From positions 124,001 through 188,000 of the forward strand of contig JBDHUW010000002.1 of NCBI GenBank assembly GCA_039809345.1: a stretch of DNA of 64,000 nucleotides, given 5' to 3'. Origin of the DNA: JBDHUW01 sp039809345 (GTDB lineage: Bacteria; Patescibacteriota; Gracilibacteria; Absconditabacterales; Absconditicoccaceae). The position numbers were made by a program, and so were the translations under genes. Positions 54,411 to 64,000 of the stretch are shown here, piece by piece (position 1 is the first letter of the stretch; each line of letters opens with the position of its first letter). The notes under the pieces were generated by a model. That model was not told the origin of the DNA. It saw only the letters and a program-made list of their open reading frames with translations, and did not search any database.

Positions 54411-56153
54411 ATGGCATTCATATTTGCATACCTCAAACAGCACCAATCAAAACTACGATTGGCGCTGTTTTTGGCGGCAGTAAATCAAAGTTTTTCATTG
54501 CTTGATCCACAAGTTTTCCGTTTGATCATCGACAACTACGTCAGTAAATTTGACACATTCACGCAACAGCAGTTTATACAATGAGTTGGATTGCTTTTGT
54601 TGGCTAGTATCGGGGTGGCAATGATAAGTAGAATAGCCAAAAATCTCCAGGATTATGTTGTAAATACGATGACTCAAAAAATAGGTATGTCCGTTTATCA
54701 AGAGACGATAAGCCATATCTTTTCACTCCCCTATGCTTCATTTGAAGATCAACAGTCAGGGCAACTTTTGCAAAAACTGCAAAAATCCCGTGATAGTCTA
54801 CAATTGTTTATCACTTCATTGATCAACAACGTATTCGTGGCTTTGGTGTGATTGGTTTTCGTATTCGTCTATGCGATACAAGTGCATCGGATCATAGCAA
54901 TATTTTATGGATTGATTCTTCCTCTGATGGGGAGTGTGGTTTTTTTTCTCAGCAAGAGATTGAAGAAAGCACAAACAGCCATAGCGCAAGAAAGCGCATC
55001 ACTAGCATGATCTACTACAGAAACGATTCGCAATGTATCATTAATTAAATCATTGTGACTCGAATGACAAGAGATGAGCAGACTAGAGAAAGTAAACAAG
55101 GGCATACTTTGACTCGAAATCAAAAAGATCAAAACAATCAGACTGATTGATTTTTCACAAGGAACTATGATCAACCTCGTTAGGGTTTGTCTCCTTTGAA
55201 CAATGTTTTGGTTAGTATATACGAAAAGCATTACGCTTTGAGAGTTTTTTAGTCTCTACTTTTATTCGTTCTTTATATTTTCACCACTCTATCTCCTAGG
55301 AGATGTGATGAAAAATTACCAAGAGGCGAAAGCAAGTGATGAAATCATCAAAGGTATACTTGAAATGAAACCAACAGAAAAAGATCATACAAACACTATC
55401 TCACCTAGCACACTTGAAAAGCTGGCATTCTCATGAGTCACATTCTGATACTCACCAGAAAACATCACTATCAAGGATATATGATTTGAAGCAAAGAAAT
55501 GAGAGACAATAGCGTTTGTCTGACCATCATGAGCTGGTAAATCCACTATCGTGAAACTACTTTTGTGATTATACCAACCAATATCTGGAGAGATTTTGAT
55601 CAACGGGACCAACTTAGATCAGATAAATGACAATCGATACAAATGACACATTTGATATGTGGCACAAGATACTCAGCTCTTTTCATGAACTATCCGTGAG
55701 AATCTCATTTTTGTAAAACCAAACGCAGATGATAAAGAGATTAAGTTTGTACTAAGTGCAGCACAACTTCGAAAATTTATCGAACAGCAACCGCAATGAA
55801 TAGAAACTAAAATATGAGAATGATGACTGAAACTATCATGAGGACAAAAACAAAGACTTGCCATAGCTAGAGCCCTTCTCAGAAACCCCAACATACTAAT
55901 ATTTGATGAGGCAACAAGTAGTTTGGACAGCATGGTAGAAGCCGAAATTACTGATACTATCAAAACTATCACTTCATGAGAAAAAAATACCATATCAATC
56001 ATGATTGCACATAGACTATCTACGATCATGCATGCTGACAAAATCTTTGTAATTGAAAAATGAAACATCGTTGAATCATGAAAACATCATGACCTAGTAG
56101 AGAAAAAATGATTGTATTTTGCTCTCTGGAGACAACAAAGTGGTGAAAATTAG
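54411..56153 (+). CDS. ABC exporter (fused membrane and ATPase domains)
   Basis: 580 residues, the same length and layout as the transporter at 41.5 kb, so the two may be paralogs. The transmembrane half spans residues 1-320 (DPQVFRLIIDNYV, SIGVAMISRIAKNLQDYVV). The ATPase has Walker A FVGPSGAGKST with its first two glycines as TGA, signature LSGGQKQRLAIAR, and LIFDEATSSLDS followed by AHRLST. It lies directly after the nitroreductase, possibly under the same HxlR control, and before the carotenoid genes. The substrate is unknown. Confidence 0.9.
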
Positions 56154-56213
56154 TCTTGAAGTATCCCCCGTCTTTCCTATATAAAATACATATATTTATA
56201 GAAAAGTTATCTC

Positions 56214-56387
56214 ATGGATAAAAACAAATCAAAAAAGTTTTCACTTTGATATCACCAAAACCGGTTGTGGGTAGTGATATTTCTCCTAATTGGCATATTT
56301 TCAATCCGATTTAGTATTCTTTTCCAAAAAACGAGAGAAGATTTCAAGTTTGTAAGTTGATGAAGCTCTATACAAAAAAACAGATAA
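56214..56387 (+). CDS. Small membrane protein
   Basis: 57 residues. A basic N-terminus (MDKNKSKKFSLGYHQN) is followed by one transmembrane helix of about 20 residues (VVIFLLIGIFSI) and a polar tail ending GGSSIQKNR. Two TGA codons in a row encode GG in the tail. CGG and CGA fall at the two ends of the helix, where Trp is common in membrane proteins. It starts 60 bases after the ABC gene and 36 before crtI. Function unknown. Confidence 0.55.
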
Positions 56388-56422
56388 TATAAATCGATTT
56401 TTATACTTTGTAGTTGATACAG

Positions 56423-57904
56423 ATGGAAAAAGTAATCGTAATATGATGATGAATCGGTGGGCTGAGCAGTGCAATATACTTGGCACGTGCATGATATGAC
56501 GTATCAATCTATGAGAAAAATGATCATATCGGAGGTAGAGCTTCACTATTGGAAGTAAACGGATATAGATTCGATATGTGACCAAGTCGGTACTTGATGC
56601 CTGATGTATTTGAAAAATTTTACAAAGATATATGAGAAAATATTGATGAGCATTTGCATCTCACTAAACTTTCACCAAGTTATAGAATATTTTTCACTCC
56701 ACAAAATAAAATCATTGATGTAGCAGCTGATATAGAAAAAGATTTAGCCACATTCGAAAGTTTGGAACCTTGAGTGACTCCTCACTTTAGAGAATACTTG
56801 CGCCGTGCGACATATCAGTATAGTGTAGCTATGGACAAATTTGTGTATAAGAATTATGATTCATTATTGGATTTTTTCAGTCTAGATACTGCTATTCAAT
56901 GAATGAAATTAAATGTGTTTCAAAAAATGAGTAGTTATGTAAAAAAGTTTTTCAAAACGGATGAAATGCAAAAAATAGTAAGCTATCCCCTCTTGTTTCT
57001 ATGAACATCGCCGTATGATGCACTCGCAATATACTCTATCATGTCACATGTTGATTTCAATCAATGAGTTTTTTACCCACAGTGAGGGCTTTATGAGATT
57101 ATCAGATCATTCAAAAAGATAGCAGAAAAAAATGGAGTAAAAATATATACCAATAGTCCAGTGAAAAAAATCACTGTTGTTGACGGGAAAACAACTGGTA
57201 TTCAATTAGCATCATGAGAATATGTAACTGCAGACATAGTAGTATCAAACGCTGATATGTGGCATACAGAGACAAAGCTATTAGACGTAGGATTACAAAC
57301 ATACGATGAAGCATATTGGGCGAAAAAAACACTTGCACCAAGTGCATACATCCTCTATCTTTGAGTCGACGGAAAGCTACCAATGCTAACCCATCACAAC
57401 TTAATTTTCACAAAAGACTGGCAAAAAAACTTTGATGAAATATTCAAAAAACCAGTTCTTCCTACTGATCCATCTATGTACATTTGCAAATCATCTGAAA
57501 CAGATACGACAGTAGCGCCTGCATGAAAAGAAAATATGTTTATCCTTGTACCATGCGCTCCTTGATTGACGCTTACAGAACAGGAGGAACAAAAGTACAC
57601 CGACAAAATTCTCGACATGATAGCAGATGTATGCAAAATACCCGATCTCAAGGCTCGTATAGAGTTTAGTCAGCTCTTCCACATGAAACATTTTGCTGAA
57701 AGATACAATGCATACAAAGGGACTGCTCTATGAATTGCGCATACACTTATGCAAACAGCAGTACTCAGACCAAACAATTATAGCAAAAAGGTAAAATGAG
57801 TATACTATACTTGAGCATTCACAAATCCATGAATAGGGACACAAATGTGTCTGATATCTGGAGAGCTGACTGCAGAGAGAATCATAAAAAAGAAGAATCA
57901 CTAA
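56423..57904 (+). CDS. crtI: Phytoene desaturase (CrtI)
   Basis: 493 residues, full length. FAD-dependent enzyme that introduces the double bonds turning phytoene into lycopene. The dinucleotide-binding motif is VIVIGGGIGGLSSAIYLARAG with several TGA glycines. Then come YRFDMGPS-CGG-YLMPDVFEKFY (relatives have FDMGPSWYLMP; CGG at 56588-56590 stands for Trp), YPQGGLYEII and the C-terminal YYTGAFTNPGIGTQMCLISGE, the bacterial CrtI signature. The FDMGPSWYLMP type is common in C50-carotenoid and related desaturases. The next gene, phytoene synthase, starts 48 bases downstream. Confidence 0.95.
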
Positions 57905-57911
57905 GGCAAAT

Positions 57912-57932
57912 ACATAGACCGGTCTCTTTATG
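57912..57932 (+). repeat. Intergenic palindromic motif, copy 1
   Basis: ACATAGACCGGTCTCTTTAT between crtI and crtB: the 10-base palindrome AGACCGGTCT followed by CTTTAT. A near-copy sits after crtB (see 58800). Confidence 0.5.
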
Positions 57933-57952
57933 TAAAAACCAGTTCAAAGTCA

Positions 57953-58801
57953 ATGCGTTCTACAGCACGATACATGAAACAGTATGGGACAAGTTACTAC
58001 TATGCGACACTTTTTCTCCCGCGCAGTATCAAAAACAAAGTACTCACTCTGTACAAATTTGTTCGTATTCCAGACCTAGTAGTTGACAACAAACAAATCA
58101 CCTCCGAGGCAGCAAAGGATGAACTAGAACAAATGCGAGATCAACGAAAGGAATCATATGAAAGCAAAAACTATGATGATGCAATTTGGTGAGATTGTGT
58201 TTCCCTATTTCATGAAAACTATATCCCCTTTGAGATGTCTCATGCATTTTGGCGTGCTATGATACAAGATACCGAAAAGAAAACATATGAGACATATCAT
58301 GAACTCCAAGAGTATATGTATGGGTCGGCTATGGTAGTTTGAGAGATGATGTGTCATGTTTTATCTGTAGACAATACACTGGCTTACAACTATGCGAAAA
58401 AACTAGGAGAAGCCATGCAAATGACAAACTTTCTTCGCGATATTAAAGAAGACCGACAAGACTTTTGACGTATTTATATGCCAGTTGAAGACTTACATAG
58501 ATTTTGATTGTCTCACCGTCATATCAAAGAATTTATGCAGACCGGTCTCGTCAACGACAACCGAGAAAAATTTATGGCATTTGAGATACAGCGCTGCGAT
58601 GCGCTCTACCATGAGGCATTACACGGGATTCAATATCTCCCAAAAGAAAGCAGAAAAGCAATCTACTTGAGTGCAAAGCTCTATCAACAAATCCTCAGAA
58701 GAATAGAAAAACTAGATTACAATGTCTTTGAGCATTCGGCGAGGACAAGAAAGAGTGAGAAATTTATGGTGATTATGCAACATGCGGGGAAGAAATTCTA
58801 G
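57953..58801 (+). CDS. crtB: Phytoene synthase (CrtB)
   Basis: 282 residues, full length. Joins two geranylgeranyl diphosphates to phytoene. Landmarks are YYYATLFLPRSIKNKVLTLYKFVRIPD, YMYGSAMVVGEMM, GEAMQMTNFLRDIKED and GRIYMPVEDL. The first aspartate-rich region is seen as FVRIPDLVVDN and the second as NFLRDIKED. At NFLRDIxED-W the Trp is CGA (58454-58456), also at LEQM-W-DQ-W and N-W-EKFMAF. True arginines in LPRS, FVRIP and FLRDI are CGC, CGT and CGC. It is co-transcribed with crtI and the UbiA gene. Confidence 0.95.
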
Positions 58802-58820
58802 ATAGACCTGTCTCTTTATA
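58800..58820 (+). repeat. Intergenic palindromic motif, copy 2
   Basis: GATAGACCTGTCTCTTTATA starting at the crtB stop codon: AGACCTGTCT, one base changed from copy 1, again followed by CTTTAT. The two copies flank crtB. They may be small RNA hairpins for processing, stability or translation. Confidence 0.5.
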
Positions 58821-58834
58821 CATAGCGATTCAAA

Positions 58835-59800
58835 ATGTCAAACCATCAATCAAAGAAATCAAATCAAATTACCATGAAACTCCCTAGAGTCCTCCGCATC
58901 TCTCGTCCAAGATTTTGGATATATGAGTTGGGTCCTTATATGATTTGAATTCTTTGAGCAATTTTTGTACTCAATAATTTTGGATGTCCTCAGTGCTCAA
59001 ACTCTTTGTGACTTGGGACATTGGCACTCCGTGACAATATTGTGTGGGTTCTGATCTTTGGATTATATTTTCTTGTTCCTGCCAATATCCGAATTTATGG
59101 GATAAATGATATTTATGACTATGAAACTGATAAACTTAATCCCAAGAAAGTAGAGTGATACGAAGCGTTGGTGACTCCAAAAGAACAAAAGCACCTATGG
59201 AAACGAATTCTGCTCACGACAATCCCATTTGCAGTGATTCTTTTGTACCACGGGGTACGCATCTGATCTGTTTCACGAGGTATGATATTGGCTTTCATCG
59301 CGTTTCTCTTCTTCTCAGGGCAATATTCTGCAAAACCAATTAGAGCAAAAGCGAGACCAGTCTTAGATAGTTTTTTCTCGGCATGACACTATATAGCAAC
59401 AGCAGTATTCGGATATCTTCTCATCAATCCTACGTGAGGTATCAATCGATACTATGTGATAGCGGGTATGGCACGAGCCATGGCAATGCATGCATTTTCA
59501 GCAGTTCCAGACATACAAGCGGACAAAGATGCAAAACTTGCAACTATCGCTACTATGCTATGAGGGAAAGCCACGATCCGGATATGTTTTGGTCTCTATT
59601 TATTGGCAGCTATACTAAGTTACTCATTTCTTGGATGGGTATCTGTGCTATTGGGAATAGTATATTGTTGATTGATGATATGAGGAATCACACTCTATGG
59701 GAATGACAAAAAAGTATTTGCTCTCTACAAACGATTCCCTTGGGTAAATACGGTGAGTGGAATGGTATTGTTCTTCGTGGTATTATTGAAAATCATCTAA
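58835..59800 (+). CDS. UbiA family prenyltransferase, lycopene-elongase type
   Basis: 321 residues, about eight predicted transmembrane helices. The first aspartate motif is GINDIYDYETDKLNPKK (NDxxDxxxD); the second is SAVPDIQADKDAKL. RVLRISRPRFWIYELGP at the start and RAKARPVLDSFFSAGHY are typical of the lycopene elongase/hydratase branch (CrtEb/LyeJ), which adds C5 units to lycopene. This would give a C50-type carotenoid, but other UbiA activities (for example on menaquinone) are not excluded. Several CGA codons stand at likely Trp positions (INGLY...; A-W-AMAMHAFSA). ATG at 58874 is a possible later start. Confidence 0.83.
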
Positions 59801-59802
59801 AC

Positions 59803-59831
59803 AAAAACCCCTTCATAGCAGAAGGGGTTTT
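59803..59831 (+). terminator. Bidirectional terminator between carotenoid and pyk genes
   Basis: Perfect stem CCCCTTC / GAAGGGG with a 6-base loop, flanked by A-run and T-run, so it can stop transcription from both convergent units. Confidence 0.88.
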
Positions 59832-59859
59832 AAAATCGATTGTAAAATCAGGAATCAAC

Positions 59860-61299
59860 TTACGCAGCAAACAAATCACTCAATGTTACAATTTCTACTA
59901 GTGGAATTTCTCTGTCTCACTTTCTAAGATCAGTCACTACCACTACTCTCTCATCCATTTTCACATCTCCATATTCGATCATCATCTTCAGTGCAGGTTC
60001 AAGCATTTCACTATGATGTTCAAATGGAACATATCTAGATGACACACCAAACAACAACGTAGTATTTGTATATGTAGTTTCTCTATTGGTAAACGCGAAT
60101 ATCTTTACGGTTGGTCTATATGCAGCTGCCATCTTAGCTAACTTACCAGTTCTCGTGAAAATCACAATACTTCCAATATGATTTCTTTCAGCAATTTCTA
60201 TTGCACTTCTGATCAAATATTTCTTTTCAATATCTCTTTGGTTAAACCCAATATTTTCAAATTCTTCGTGCCTATACTCAAGCACTGACTCCGCTTCTAC
60301 TACTACTGACTTCATCATCTCTGCTGCTTGAATTGGATATTTACCTATCGTAGTTTCACCAGATAGCATCACTGCATCAGCTTTTTGAACTACAGCATTG
60401 AAAATATCTGATACTTCTGCTCTCGTAGGGAATGGGTTTTCTATCATGGTTTCCAATAAGTGTGTTGCCACGATTACAAATTTCCCTTTTGACTTACAAC
60501 ATTTCACAATTTGTCTTTGATAGATAGGTAGTTTTTGAATAGGCACCTCTATACCAAGGTCTCCACGCGCCACCATAACCCCGTCTGAATACTCTACGAT
60601 TTCCACATAGTTATCCATTGCTTCTTGATTTTCGATTTTAGAAATGATTTGAACGTGTTCAGCATTATTTTCTTTGAGCAATTGTCTACATTCATTGATA
60701 TTATCCTTGTTTCTTACAAAACTCATAGCGATAAAATCAAAACCATTTTCAATCGCAAACAACACATCCTTCTTGTCTTGATCAATCAAACCTGGTAACT
60801 TTAGCTTGATACCTGGAAGGTTGATATGTCTACGTTGTTTGATAGTGATAGTATGCAAAGCTTCTACCACTACATGATCGTCCGCTTTTTCTTTTACGAG
60901 CACATCAAATAGTCATGATTCGATCTTGATCAAATCACCAACTTTGATGTCTTCAAGTAAGTGTAGATAGTCACAAAACTGATCTTTATCTCAGCTAACT
61001 TTTGAAGAATCAACATAGATGTTGAAAACATCTCCTTTCACATAACTCTTAGTCCCCTCATAATCACCTGTCCTGATTTCAGGTCACTTTGTATCAAGCA
61101 TCAGCCCTAACTTCGTCTTTTTCTCAGCATTTAATCTTTTTACTATTTGTCCTACCTTAGCTGCATTTTCATAATCTGCATGTGAGAAATTAAATCTCAA
61201 AACATTGATACCAGCTTTGTATAGAGCAAGAATCTTATCTTCATCCCAAGTTGCCGGTCAGATAGTCGCAATCATTTTCGTTTTTTTAAAGTGTTGCAT
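59860..61299 (-). CDS. pyk: Pyruvate kinase
   Basis: 479 residues, full length. Last step of glycolysis: phosphoenolpyruvate plus ADP to pyruvate plus ATP. Opening KKTKMIATIGPATWDEDKI, substrate site LRFNFSHADYEN, LMLDTKGPEIRTG, catalytic/metal region AMSFVRNKDNI, KIENQEAM, VARGDLGIEVPIQKLP and MLSGETTIGKYP; the C-terminal domain follows to SLFAA-type end. TGA glycines are few, GGN dominate, in line with high expression. Enolase, the previous step, is the next gene upstream on the same strand; the two may share a transcript (35-base gap). Confidence 0.97.
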
Positions 61300-61334
61300 A
61301 ATCAATTAATTGTATATTGAATAAAAAAGATGTA

Positions 61335-62585
61335 TTATTTCCCATATTTGGCATCTGCTCACAACTTTGCTTCAATTCTCAAGAGTTGATTGTATTTTGC
61401 AATACGATCAGTTCTACTCAATGAACCAGTCTTGATAAATCCAGCATTGATTGCTACTGCCAAATCAGCGATAAATGTGTCTTCTGTTTCCCCTGACCTA
61501 TGTGATATGATTGCATTCATACCGTTGTCATGAGCCATCTTGATAGCAGACAATGTTTCTGATACAGATCCAATTTGATTGAGTTTGATCAAGATACTAT
61601 TTGCTTGTTTGTCTTCGATACCTTTTTGTAAACGAGCGATATTTGTTACATACAAATCATCACCTACTGTCATAATCTTGTCTCCAAGCTTAGCAGTCAA
61701 CATCTTCCATCCTTCAAAATCATCCTCAGCACAACCATCTTCGATAGAAATGATTGGATAGTTTGCTACCAAATCAGCATAGTAGTCTACCATTTCAGAA
61801 GACGTGAGTGTCTTACCTTCACTTTCCAACACATACTTCCCATCCTTGAAAAATTCAGATGATGCCACATCAAGTGCAATTTTGATTTGTTCAGTTGTAT
61901 ATCCTGCTTTGGTAATAGCTTCAATCAGCGTATCCAATGCTTCTTTGTTTGACCCAAGATTTGGAGCAAATCATCCCTCATCACCTACTGCAGTTACATG
62001 ATTTTTTGCCTTCAATATAGATTTCAAGTTGTGAAATACTTCAGCACCCATTCTCAATGCCTCAGAGAAGTTTTTTGCACCAACTGGTACAATCATAAAT
62101 TCTTGGAAATCTAAGCTATTGTCTGCGTGAGAACCACCATTGATCACATTCATCAAAGGCACTGGAAGTGCATTCCCATTACCAAGATATTGATACAATG
62201 ATTTTCCCTCTAGTTGAGCAGTAGCAACACAATACGCCATAGATACTCATAGAATAGCGTTGGCTCCAAGGACTGATTTGTTTGGTGTCCCATCAAGCGC
62301 AATCAATGCTGCATCCAAATCAGCTACAGTAGCAAATTCTTTTCCAACAATAGCTTGTGATATCTCGTTATTTACATGAGAGACCGCCTTGAGCACCCCC
62401 TTACCTAAATATCTAGACTTGTCTCCATCACGCAATTCAAGCGCTTCATGAATACCAGTCGAAGCTCCAGATGGAACAATCGCTCTCGCTGGTTGTTGTC
62501 ATTCTAATGTCAAATGTACTTCTACCGTAGGATTTCCTCTTGAATCCAATACTTCTAGTGCAGATACTGCAACAATCTTTGTCAT
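61335..62585 (-). CDS. eno: Enolase
   Basis: 416 residues, full length. Converts 2-phosphoglycerate to phosphoenolpyruvate. VSALEVLDSRGNPTVEVHLTL, PSGASTGIHEALELRDGDKSRYLGKGV, VPLMNVINGGSHADNSLDFQEFMIVP, SIEDGCAEDDFEGWKML, LIKLNQIGSVSET and ISHRSGETEDTFIADLAV are all present. The catalytic Lys is in LIKLNQIGS. Few TGA codons, for instance in TLEGQ and near the C-terminus (KLGADAKYGK). Read in the standard code it splits into three or four pieces. Confidence 0.97.
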
Positions 62586-62711
62586 ATCAATTATTGTATT
62601 ATAGGGATAAAAAAATCACTGTTCGGAAGTGAATATTGTACTTAAAAATGTCAATATTTATACTGTATACACAAAGATTATCTAATTTCAACACAGCATA
62701 TACGCATTTTA

Positions 62712-62739
62712 TTGACAATGCAGCCTGATTATTTATAAT
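62712..62739 (+). promoter_or_regulatory. Consensus promoter of the Nudix pair, leaderless
   Basis: TTGACA (62712-62717), 16-base spacer, TATAAT (62734-62739). The ATG at 62746 lies six bases downstream, about where transcription should start, so the mRNA is probably leaderless. Confidence 0.8.
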
Positions 62740-62745
62740 ATACAT

Positions 62746-63300
62746 ATGAGGCCTAATCTAACTATATCAGAAGAGATCATACGCCCTGTAGCACTTTTTG
62801 ATTATCGAACATGGTGAGAATCAGCAATACTTGTCAAGTGAGATGATAATTGCTATGGTTTGCCGTGAAGAGAAATGTATACTTTTGAGAGCGTATATTG
62901 AGCGGTTGAACAAAGTACACAAGAGATATATTGATATCACCAAAATCTTATTAAAAAATATGATCTTCTAAACTACCGCATCAATCAAGCACTCCATCAC
63001 GTATTTCTCATAGAATTAAAAGGGACTTTAGATATCAAAGATCAATGTACTCTTTGATTTTACCCGCTACGCCCGAAATGTGAAAGTGAAAGAAATAAAT
63101 TTGCAATCTATCAATGAGAAAAATGAGATCAACAATCTCATAGACTATGGATAGATGAACAGTCTAAGAAAATACTTGACGAGATAAGAAAAAAGAATAT
63201 GTGGGTTCAAGGACAGCCAAGCAATGTAACAATTGCAAGACATCACTTTGATACATTTAGACAGGAACTTGCTTCAACTCTCAATAAACCATGGCTCTAG
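62746..63300 (+). CDS. Degenerate Nudix-like protein
   Basis: 184 residues. The N-terminus reads like a Nudix fold (ESAILVKGDDNCYGLPGREMYTFESVYGAVEQS), but the Nudix box is broken: the catalytic REUxEE position reads QSTQEI instead. It may be an inactive regulatory or substrate-binding relative of the intact Nudix protein encoded next to it, or an unrelated protein. It is the same length as that neighbour. The stop overlaps the neighbour's start by ten bases, so they are made together. Begins at a leaderless promoter. Confidence 0.6.
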
Positions 63301-63845
63301 AAACATCGAAAAGTAAAGAAAGTGCAAAGTGAATACCTATTGTATCACATCCATCGCTTGGATTATGTGCAGTTTTATCATTGGAAAATGATTGAGTTTT
63401 CAAGACATTTGGTGGATCTCTACAATTGCAAGAGTCTGTAGAGGCTGCACTCTTTAGAGAATTATCCGAAGAGCTTAATTGCAAACCAGTATCATACCAA
63501 GAACTCAATACGTTTTCTACACCAAAATGAAAGATTCACCATATTTATGGTGTAGAACTCACCTGAGAAATAGAAATACCAAAGGACTGCAATATTCGTT
63601 GAATCTGATACTATCCGCTTTCAGAACATTGAAAAGAAGTGAATGATATCAGAAAAAAGCTCGCCCCCCATATTCACAAATACACCAAAAGAGCACTAGA
63701 AATTCTGTTATCTTATGACTGACGAGAAAATCTGCCGCACAGTAAAATAACTATAGATCATGAAAAATACTTAAAATGATTTGATAATATTATAGATTTC
63801 TGACATCCAGATGGTGAGCAATCAATAGAAGAAATTAGTGAATAA
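63291..63845 (+). CDS. Nudix hydrolase
   Basis: 184 residues. An intact Nudix box GGSLQLQESVEAALFRELSEEL (GX5EX7REUXEE) at about residues 44-65, where the metal-binding glutamates are E of RELSEEL. The family splits nucleoside diphosphates linked to another moiety; the substrate cannot be told from sequence. Its start overlaps the degenerate Nudix-like gene, and the pair is transcribed from one leaderless promoter. TGA glycines occur throughout the C-terminal half. Confidence 0.85.
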
Positions 63846-63875
63846 GACATCTTCATTTGTTATCTATTATCAACA

Positions 63876-64000
63876 ATGGAATCCTACAAAGGTCTTTCTC
63901 AAGATGAGCGACAAAGAACATATAACGATTTATGACTACAAGCAGAAGCTTTTAAAGCTTTACTAGATGAAGAGTTAGTATTTGTTTTTTCTAGGTTTTG
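63876..64000 (+). CDS. Hypothetical protein, truncated at window edge
   Basis: Only the first 41 residues are present (MESYKGLSQDEWQRTYNDLGLQAEAFKALLDEEL...). One CGA and one TGA codon are in frame. Nothing can be said about its function. It starts 30 bases after the Nudix gene in the same direction. Confidence 0.5.

Noticed and set aside
1..64000. Many genes look like strings of pseudogene fragments under the standard code
   Set aside because: Every fragment joins the next in the same frame across TGA and the joined proteins match whole families. Recoding explains all of them; frameshifts are not needed.
1..64000. TGA as selenocysteine or Trp
   Set aside because: Selenocysteine would need SECIS elements and cannot explain hundreds of sites. 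Trp does not fit P-loop, lipobox and polyglycine positions, where Gly is required.

Overview
**Organism and genetic code.** This AT-rich 64 kb window is from a bacterium that does not use the standard code. Read in code 11, nearly every gene is broken by in-frame TGA. Read with TGA = glycine, the fragments join into 55 complete and 2 edge-truncated genes, and every complete gene ends in TAA or TAG (about 42 and 13), none in TGA. TGA sits at glycines that cannot be anything else: the P-loops of thymidine kinase, YchF, UvrA and two ABC transporters, the lipobox of a lipoprotein, and the start of the DnaK ATPase motif. A second deviation is also visible. CGA and CGG sit at conserved tryptophans (EVE domain, phytoene synthase, phytoene desaturase, nitroreductase, sigma region 2, HxlR, PKD motifs), while conserved arginines use AGA, AGG, CGT and CGC. 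TGA=Gly is known from Absconditabacteria (SR1) and Gracilibacteria. TGA=Gly together with CGA/CGG=Trp is, to my recollection, the code inferred for Absconditabacterales, so the window is most likely from that order of the Candidate Phyla Radiation.

**Layout.** 1-8.3 kb (mostly minus): thymidine kinase, RNase J, a T4SS-pilin-like protein, YqeY, tRNA-Leu, a sigma-region-4/winged-helix protein, YchF. 8.4-10.8 kb (plus): an envelope operon (three membrane proteins, a lipoprotein) ending in a DUF59 Fe-S assembly protein. 10.8-16.6 kb (minus): CNNM/CorC protein, DnaK, a secreted coiled-coil protein, and one gene without any TGA that looks recently acquired. 16.7-20.3 kb (plus): TrmB-like regulator coupled to a 915-residue protein with an EgtD-like methyltransferase domain. 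20.3-32.6 kb: UvrA, WecA/MraY-like transferase, RelBE-type toxin-antitoxin pair, SbcC-like ATPase, an unknown gene, topoisomerase I. 32.9-49.7 kb: a 1213-residue delta-60-repeat/SLH-like surface protein, DsbA-like and membrane proteins, RelA/SpoT, PAP2, an ABC exporter, an EVE protein, a PKD/thrombospondin-3 surface protein, RadA. 49.8-51.2 kb: primary sigma factor. 51.2-59.8 kb: prenyl synthase, HxlR regulator divergent from a nitroreductase/ABC pair, then phytoene desaturase, phytoene synthase and a UbiA prenyltransferase. 59.9-64 kb: pyruvate kinase, enolase, two paired Nudix-like genes and a truncated ORF.

**How it fits together.** The cell has glycolytic ends, stringent response, DNA repair and a rich set of surface, secreted and exporter proteins, consistent with an epibiotic or predatory CPR cell that works through its surface. 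The prenyl synthase plus crtI/crtB/UbiA set suggests it makes a carotenoid, possibly an extended (C50-type) one. Recognisable promoters resemble TTGACA-16/17-TATAAT, several placing the start codon at or near the transcription start. Genes are tightly packed, with stop/start overlaps and convergent ends that touch. No gap exceeds about 250 bases; the longest (32620-32861) holds the topA upstream region and the promoter/inverted repeat of the surface-protein gene. I saw no CRISPR array, rRNA or complete insertion sequence.

All translations described here use TGA=Gly, and CGA/CGG=Trp where stated.
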